DNA from: Closterium sp. Naga37s-1
Taxonomy: Eukaryota; Streptophyta; Zygnematophyceae; Desmidiales; Closteriaceae
Assembly: GCA_947471745.1 (NCBI GenBank)
Contig: CANJKZ010000396.1
Location: 813,501 to 877,500, forward strand
Reading direction: 5' to 3'
DNA: 64,000 nucleotides
The translations under genes and the position numbers were made by a program. The notes under the pieces were generated by a model. It worked only from the letters and a program-made list of their open reading frames with translations, was not told the origin of the DNA and made no database searches. Shown here in pieces: positions 58,930 to 64,000 of this stretch; position 1 is the first letter of the stretch; each line of letters starts with the position of its first letter.

Positions 58930-59703
58930 CTGCGCCGTCATCCATCCTTTGGCGTTGTTACGCCAGTAGCAAAGCGTTTCAGGGTCGTAGTCCGGGCGAA
59001 AATCATGCGGGCGCCTCGCCTTAGAGATGACCAAGGGGCGGAACGCATGGCTCCCGTCGGCATTGACGAGAAACGCAACGGTAAGGCGTTCCTTCGACAC
59101 CTTCCGCCCTGGAATACGGCCGTTGCTGTAAGTACGCCGCGGGAGCACAGACAGCCACATCGCGGTTTCGTCGAGGTTGTATGTGTCGCGCGGACGGGCT
59201 GAGAGATGCATGAGAAGCCGCGGGAGCCTCTCCTGGCAGTCGCGCACTGCGGCATGGTCCGCGCTGGCCGCCTCGCCGACCGATGCACGGCACCTCACCC
59301 CCTGGCGCCGCAACGCACGCCGCACCCATCCGATGGAGCATCGAAACGTGGGCGGAATGCCCATGTTACGAGCCATGGTCGCGACGTGGTCGCGGATGGT
59401 TTGCAGCGTCAACGGGACGCCGGCGGGCCCCGCGTTAGAGATCCACCTTGCCATGGCCTGCTCCAGCTCAGGCCATGCGCCTCCCCGCCGGCGGATTGGG
59501 TTGTCGCCCGTCTCGACCACAGCCCAGCGGTCGGCGCTTTTCAGGATGCGGCCGATGGTAGAGCGGTCCGGGCGAAGGCGATACTGGGAGTAGCACCACC
59601 TCGCCAGGTCAACGTGACGCAGTCGCGGGTTCTCCACATGGTGAAGGCATATCGCGCGCTTAATGTGCACAGGGAGCTGCTCACGGCGGTGGAACTGAGG
59701 CAT

Positions 59704-60394
59704 TGTGAATGGCGGGGATGTGAGTTAACGATGCAGAAGTGGATTCAATGTCGTTGTTGTAAAGTTGGGTGTCTTGCCCATTGATGCTCGCTAGGGGCCT
59801 GTTCGGCGTGGATAGTAGTGAGCTCGTGTATTTGGTTTGAGGGAGGGGGTAATGTGTTTTGTAACCACACATTATGATGCCTGACGTGGGGTGGGCGAAC
59901 AATGCTTGGTTGATAATGCTCTTGTACCCTACAAGTGCAGGATACACGTGGCAGGGTGAACCTGCCAGACTGACTGTTACACGCACCCTGAACCTCGCTT
60001 ACTTGGCAGGGCAGTCGAGCGAATGCATTCACGAAGCCTGCGGGGTTTCGTTCTCACATTTCGGGAGTGTGACTTCTAGCCTAGAAACAGAGAAAACCAG
60101 GGTCGGCCTGGCTTGTTACGGACTGCAAGTGCAGAATCGGTCGAAGCGCGTCCACTGTGGCCTGCCATCCATGTGTCTGTACCGTGGGTGCATTTGCCCG
60201 GGGTGGAAACATCGGGTGCAGCGTTTCCATCCGGTGCATGGCAAATTCGCGTGCACTGGTTGGGCATCATGTGTATTAATCGGACGGCGAAGGCGAAGTG
60301 CTTCATAATGCCTCGCTGCCATTGGCTGCAGCGGTGATGCATCCTTCGAGGGATGGATTTCTGCGATAGGGCGAAGGTCACACCGGCGCATTTA
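59704..60394. other. No gene recognised
   Basis: Upstream flank of the transposase; frames on both strands lack domains and Tigger terminal inverted repeats were not found by eye. Confidence 0.4.
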
Positions 60395-60916
60395 GGGCGT
60401 GTTAAATCGCAAACTCCAAAAATTCGGCCACAATCCGTCGGGCCGTATTTGCGAAGGTAACCAGTTTGCGACAATCGTAAGTTAAGTGGTGACCGTCGCA
60501 AATTTCGTTAAAATTTTACGAATTTGATGGCCGTTTAAAAAGTCGACACGAAAACGACGCCGATTCGACTCGCCAAATATTCGACACAGTGTGCGACAAA
60601 CGCCTGCGACGTCGCACGGCATCGCCCAACGACAGAATTTGTGATCGCGTCAAATGAGAAATATCGCCGTCAAAAGTTCGACCTCGTCGCACATACTAAA
60701 CTACTGTAGTAACTGCAAATTTAACAACTTTTCCGAACCAGACTGCAATCCGGCCACCAAAGTTGTTAAATTGCCAAAACTGTAAAATTTGGCTGTTAAA
60801 GAGTCGACTCTGATTCGGCCACCTCGTCGTTGTTCGCGAAAAATATGACGACCATTTGGTCGTCGAAAATTCGGCCACACCCTATTTTCGGAATTGTGTG
60901 GCGATTTAACACGCCC
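60395..60916. mobile_element. Tourist-like (PIF/Harbinger) MITE, 522 bp
   Basis: Perfect 16-bp terminal inverted repeats GGGCGTGTTAAATCGC (60395-60410 and complement at 60901-60916) are bordered by TTA on both sides (60392-60394, 60917-60919). The TWA duplication and a G-rich terminus are hallmarks of PIF/Harbinger elements and their Tourist MITEs. Subterminal ATTCGGCCAC motifs recur at both ends. There is no coding frame. A second, partial copy lies at 27938-28010, so this is a family. Confidence 0.9.
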
Positions 60917-60919
60917 TTA

Positions 60920-63292
60920 CTGTATCGTTGTCATAGCTGACATGACACGACGTGACACTACAGTTCTGGTCTGGTGCATCTACTGTAATGAGGGGGAAGC
61001 AGCTTGGCGAGATGTGGTGGTGAGATGTGTCCTTGGCGAGCAGAGCTGTCGTTTCGTTTTGGGCCCCCCGGACAAATCAGGGGGCCCGGCATGTACGACC
61101 CTGTATTTAGCAGGGTCGGGGCGAATTTGGCCCTTTAGGCTTCAGGGCTGAAATTGATTCCTCCCTGTAAATCAGGTTTGGCGCGGAAAATTCTGCAGCC
61201 TCATTTCTACCACAAAGCTGACAGCTGCAGTCCGCAAGTATTAATAAGCTAGTTAGCAATAGAAAAACTAGTTAGCGTCATTCACTACGCACGCGTAACA
61301 GACTTCCCCTCTTCCAACTCTTAGCAAAGATCTGAGATGTGTTTTGCTGCTGCTATACCTATTCATGCCTGCTGGTGCACTGCATGACGGGGATTTGAGA
61401 TGTGTTTTGCTGCTGCATGTTGGTTCACGCTACTGTCTGTGTGTCATGGGATGGGAGCGAGGTTGTGATTGGTACAAGTACCAGTTGTATGTTGAGTTGA
61501 ATATGTGGCCCAGCCACGCAACTCCAAGTTTGACAGGTTTGAATGCAATCAAAATAGAAACGGGGAGGGGGAATGGAGGAGTTTGGGGGGGAGGGGGGGG
61601 AAGGAGTGGGAGGGAAGTTCGAAAAGGTTTTGTTCCAGGGCTCGCCAAAAATCTACCCTTAACACTCCAGACCTAAGCCCGAAATCAGCCCTGTAAGGAA
61701 TCGGGGCCACAATTTTTCAACCCATCAATTTCAGTTTTCAAAGGCAACCCAGCCCTGGAATTCAAGGTCCAGCAGGGCAAACGCCCTGCAAGTGACAGGC
61801 CTGTTGGCGAGGAAGGTCACAATGGTTGCAATCATAACCGCATTGTAATTTGAGGCACCGTTATAACCATATCTGTGGAGCTGACTGCATACATTTGCAA
61901 TCTCTTCATTCAATGACAACGTCTCAACCAAGCAAGAGGGGACTCTTCATAAACTCTGGTCTGTTGTGACAGGTATTTAAAAAGGGTCACTCTTTTGAGT
62001 AATCTGTAGAGCAATACTGGTGTCCTTCCATTTGTCTAGCCTTTTCCCTATTTTTTCCCTACGTTATGTCCTCATACCCGAGAAGGATCTCTCACACCAT
62101 ACTCCACATCCACTTGATGTAGGTATTAAATTGAGAAAGTTTGCTTTCTTATTCTTATCAATTGGCATCGTTCTCATTACATATGGCTTATTACAACATT
62201 TGCATCAACGTTGAACACAAGCTAGTGCAATCGAATAAGACTAGCTAAGATGTACCCTATTCAAGTGGCATTAGCAAGGCGGTTTACTCTGGGGTGGGTG
62301 GTGGGAATGTTGAGTGAGCCGTTTGAAAATCGAGAAACATGGGTGGAGGGAAATGAACTCCAACCCACGGTTTTTGTCGTTGGAGAAGGGCGTTTAGCGC
62401 GCTTCGACGATGCCAATTGTGCAGTACAAGCAGCTTCGCTTTCACAATACACAATTTAAAAAAACACAATGCGTGTTTAAAAAATATAAATTTCCTTGTT
62501 AATCCATTGTACACCAATTATTTGGCTGCACATGATGCCTTATCCAAGGAATGATTTTAATCAAATGCCTGGTAACATACCTTCTCGCTCAAAGCTCTGA
62601 TCTGTGGAAAAACTGCTTCACCTCATCTTAGATTAGTTAGAAGTTTTGCACCTTTAAAGCCAGGGTCTCACGTACTACAAGTGCTTTGCAATTGTTGGTG
62701 AAAGTGTGGCTTTGATTGGTTGGCGAGGTGTAAGGTTCGAAGTGGGGTGAAGCGAGGGGTGCGAAGCGAAAGTAAATCGCTGGGGGCAACCGAACCATCT
62801 AGGCTTGGAAACTTGGTTCGGAGCCAAACCTAAAATGCCCCCAACTCATCGAAAGTCTCGAGTACCCAAAAGTGTTGTGCAATTGCTTTTGGGGCAGTGA
62901 CGCAAGCCGAGTTTCCAACCCAACCAGAGACAACTTCGCCAGCACTAACTTGGTTACCTAGCTTCAAGTGCTTTGCAGTCGATGGCTCAGCTTACATGAG
63001 ACCCTGGCTTTAATAGCACCAACTAGTCAAGGTGTGTCAAATTTACGACACAGCACAAAGTCACTATAGCACAAAATGGGGTGCGTTCATGACTGGAAGC
63101 CTCAGAACAATAGACTGGACACGAAGTTAGTACCGTACAACATTAATTAGTGAGACACACCACATCGCACGCCATACATGCCATCTATTGTGCTAGTTAG
63201 GTACATAATAAACATTTACTGCATTAAACAAGTCAACCGTGAGTCTCTACAACCAAACCACATCCCTAACACTGCAAGCAATGCACTAGTTC
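60920..63292. other. No gene recognised; intergenic 3' of GWD
   Basis: Only short frames without domains. Contains the presumed 3' UTR of the GWD gene directly left of 63293. Confidence 0.5.
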
Positions 63293-63497
63293 TCACATCT
63301 GTGGCCGTGTTTGCACCACGTACAACTTCCCATCCTTGATAACACCCTCAATATCTTGTGCCGAGCCCAGCAGCTGCTCTATAGCCTCGCCAGCGGATGC
63401 GATCTTAGAGAGGATGGAGTGTTGAAACGCGGAGTCCACCACAAGAGGGTCGGATGAATAGTCCACCACCCTCTCCTCTTCCTCATCCATTGGAACA
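63293..63497 (-). CDS. GWD1: Alpha-glucan, water dikinase, last exon
   Basis: Encodes the C-terminal end of a GWD/R1-type enzyme, which phosphorylates the C6 position of glucose in starch in plastids and opens granules for degradation. The exon reads VPMDEEEERVVDYSSDPLVV, a helix, then GSAQDIEGVIKDGKLYVVQT and RPQM before TGA (63293). This is the end of the C-terminal nucleotide-binding domain, related to the PPDK N-domain. The acceptor at 63498-63499 follows a T-rich tract (TTTTTTTTTCCTCAG). The first base completes a Ser codon split from the upstream exon. GWD1 is preferred over GWD3 from the tail sequence; family confidence is higher than paralogue confidence. Confidence 0.9.
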
Positions 63498-63707
63498 CTG
63501 AGGAAAAAAAAATCGGGAAAGAAAAAGGTACACGGCGTATTGGGATGGGTTCGGTCAGTCATAGTGTCTCACATGGAAGAAACAAAGTTTGAGAGGTGGA
63601 GATAAAGATGGAGGAAATGATGTTGGAACCTGCTCTATAGGCTTCCCCGCTCACACTTCTTTAGAAATACCAGCAACTTTATTCCCATTGTAAGCTTCCT
63701 CACCCAC

Positions 63708-63806
63708 CTGTCATACAGCCCTGCATATCCCTCGCCCCCCCCCCCCCCCCCCCCCCCCCCGTCGGAGTCGGAACGGAAGATGATGGACGAGCAGAGCGGA
63801 TGAATA
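63708..63806 (-). pseudogene. Duplicated GWD exon with a G26 run
   Basis: A second copy of the neighbouring GWD exon inside the intron: IIFRSDSD, then 26 G (63735-63760, minus strand) in place of GEDLEGYAG-coding sequence, then EGYAGLYD and a usable donor (CAG/GTGGGTG, 63708). An extra 5 bp near 63795 shifts the frame relative to the genuine exon. Probably a decaying exon duplication. Confidence 0.75.
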
Positions 63807-63916
63807 GGCAGCTAGTCCCAGGGGTTTGGAACGAGCAGCTAATTTATCCCCAGTGTAGGCCCAAGGCATCTGTGAGAGAACACTACTTCACTTCCTTCAT
63901 ATGCTTCCCTGCTCAC

Positions 63917-64000
63917 CTGTCATACAGTCCTGCCCCGGCGTATCCCTCAAGGTCCTCCCCGTTGGAGTCGGATCGGAAGATGATGGACGAGCGGATGAAG
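63917..64000 (-). CDS. GWD1: Alpha-glucan, water dikinase, penultimate exon (partial)
   Basis: Reads FIRSSIIFRSDSNGEDLEGY then AGAGLYD, a signature of the GWD nucleotide-binding domain, and ends at donor CAG/GTGAGC (63911-63916). Splicing to 63497 gives YDSVPMDEE without gap, matching known GWD proteins. The rest of the gene, including the catalytic His, lies beyond the right edge. Confidence 0.9.

Larger units (their letters stand above)
56869..59703 (-). pseudogene. Tigger/pogo-like DDE transposase with intron and internal block
   Basis: Reads leftward from ATG at 59703. Exon 1 (59703-58930) has an N-terminal helix-turn-helix region, a CENP-B-type DNA-binding domain (about residues 75-135), and the first catalytic motif YNLDETAMWL (near residue 176). 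A 158-nt intron (58929-58772) with GC donor and a pyrimidine-rich AG acceptor joins GWMTAQ to LFTHFISQL; ILLDNASSH (second Asp) follows at 58693-58716. After an 0.8-kb block the frame resumes and runs to TGA at 56869, with NVRLVFLPPNTTAFTQPLGQ. The third Asp of the DDD triad, normally in QPLDQG, is Gly. DNA-binding parts look sound, so a non-cutting domesticated protein is conceivable, but the block makes a pseudogene more likely. Confidence 0.8.

Noticed and set aside
59769..59830. GGGGCCTGTTCGGCG as a second Tourist MITE terminus
   Set aside because: No complementary right end or TWA duplication was found in the window.
61140..61700. Possible inverted repeats around GATTCCT and CAGGGCTGA
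   Set aside because: Matches are short, gapped and without flanking duplication.

Overview
This looks like nuclear DNA of a green-lineage eukaryote, most likely a streptophyte. Three things point there: the last exons of an alpha-glucan, water dikinase (starch phosphorylation) gene at the right edge, a protein family with a plant EAR-type motif (LDLNLE) and a C-terminal LLWGVDL motif resembling the plant R/KLFGV repressor motif, and LTR retrotransposons whose primer sites match plant initiator tRNA-Met (TGGTATCAGAGC). A zygnematophyte alga is a guess from the style of the Copia proteins, not a demonstrated identity.

Layout. 1-1564: 5' end of a Copia element running off the left edge. 2476-3856: a non-coding LTR element with perfect TSD. 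4495-14455: an old, broken Copia, split by a nearly complete younger Copia (7514-13348, TSD GGTAG). 14985-15219: a hAT C-terminal fragment. 16766-23353: copy A of a giant low-complexity regulator gene (2,049 codons, intact, minus strand). 25383-27897: 5' half of a Copia element. About 28,130-42,400: a dead Ty3/gypsy chromovirus cut by four later insertions, each with a perfect 5-bp TSD: a 7-kb Copia (28447-35509), a 375-bp TRIM (36579-36953), a deletion-derivative Copia (37959-40611) and a non-coding LTR element (41117-42383). 42690-43960: a Copia RT remnant. 43930-53825: a 3' pseudogene (copy B) and a near-complete but interrupted copy (copy C) of the giant gene, tandem with A. 56869-59703: a Tigger/pogo-like transposase gene with an intron and a repeat-bearing internal block. 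60395-60916: a Tourist-like MITE. 63293-64000: GWD exons.

The most unusual object is the TRIM. Its two 141-bp LTRs are identical, and a tRNA-like arrangement of A box and B box (33 nt apart, canonical tRNA numbering) spans the junction between 5' LTR and primer site. The first T4 tract downstream lies at the matching LTR position in the 3' LTR, so a Pol III transcript would cover almost exactly one element length. Second is the tandem family of giant EAR/zinc-finger proteins, which evolves by codon-repeat expansion and into which the transposons have piled. Most remaining sequence is TE debris, minisatellite or unassignable.
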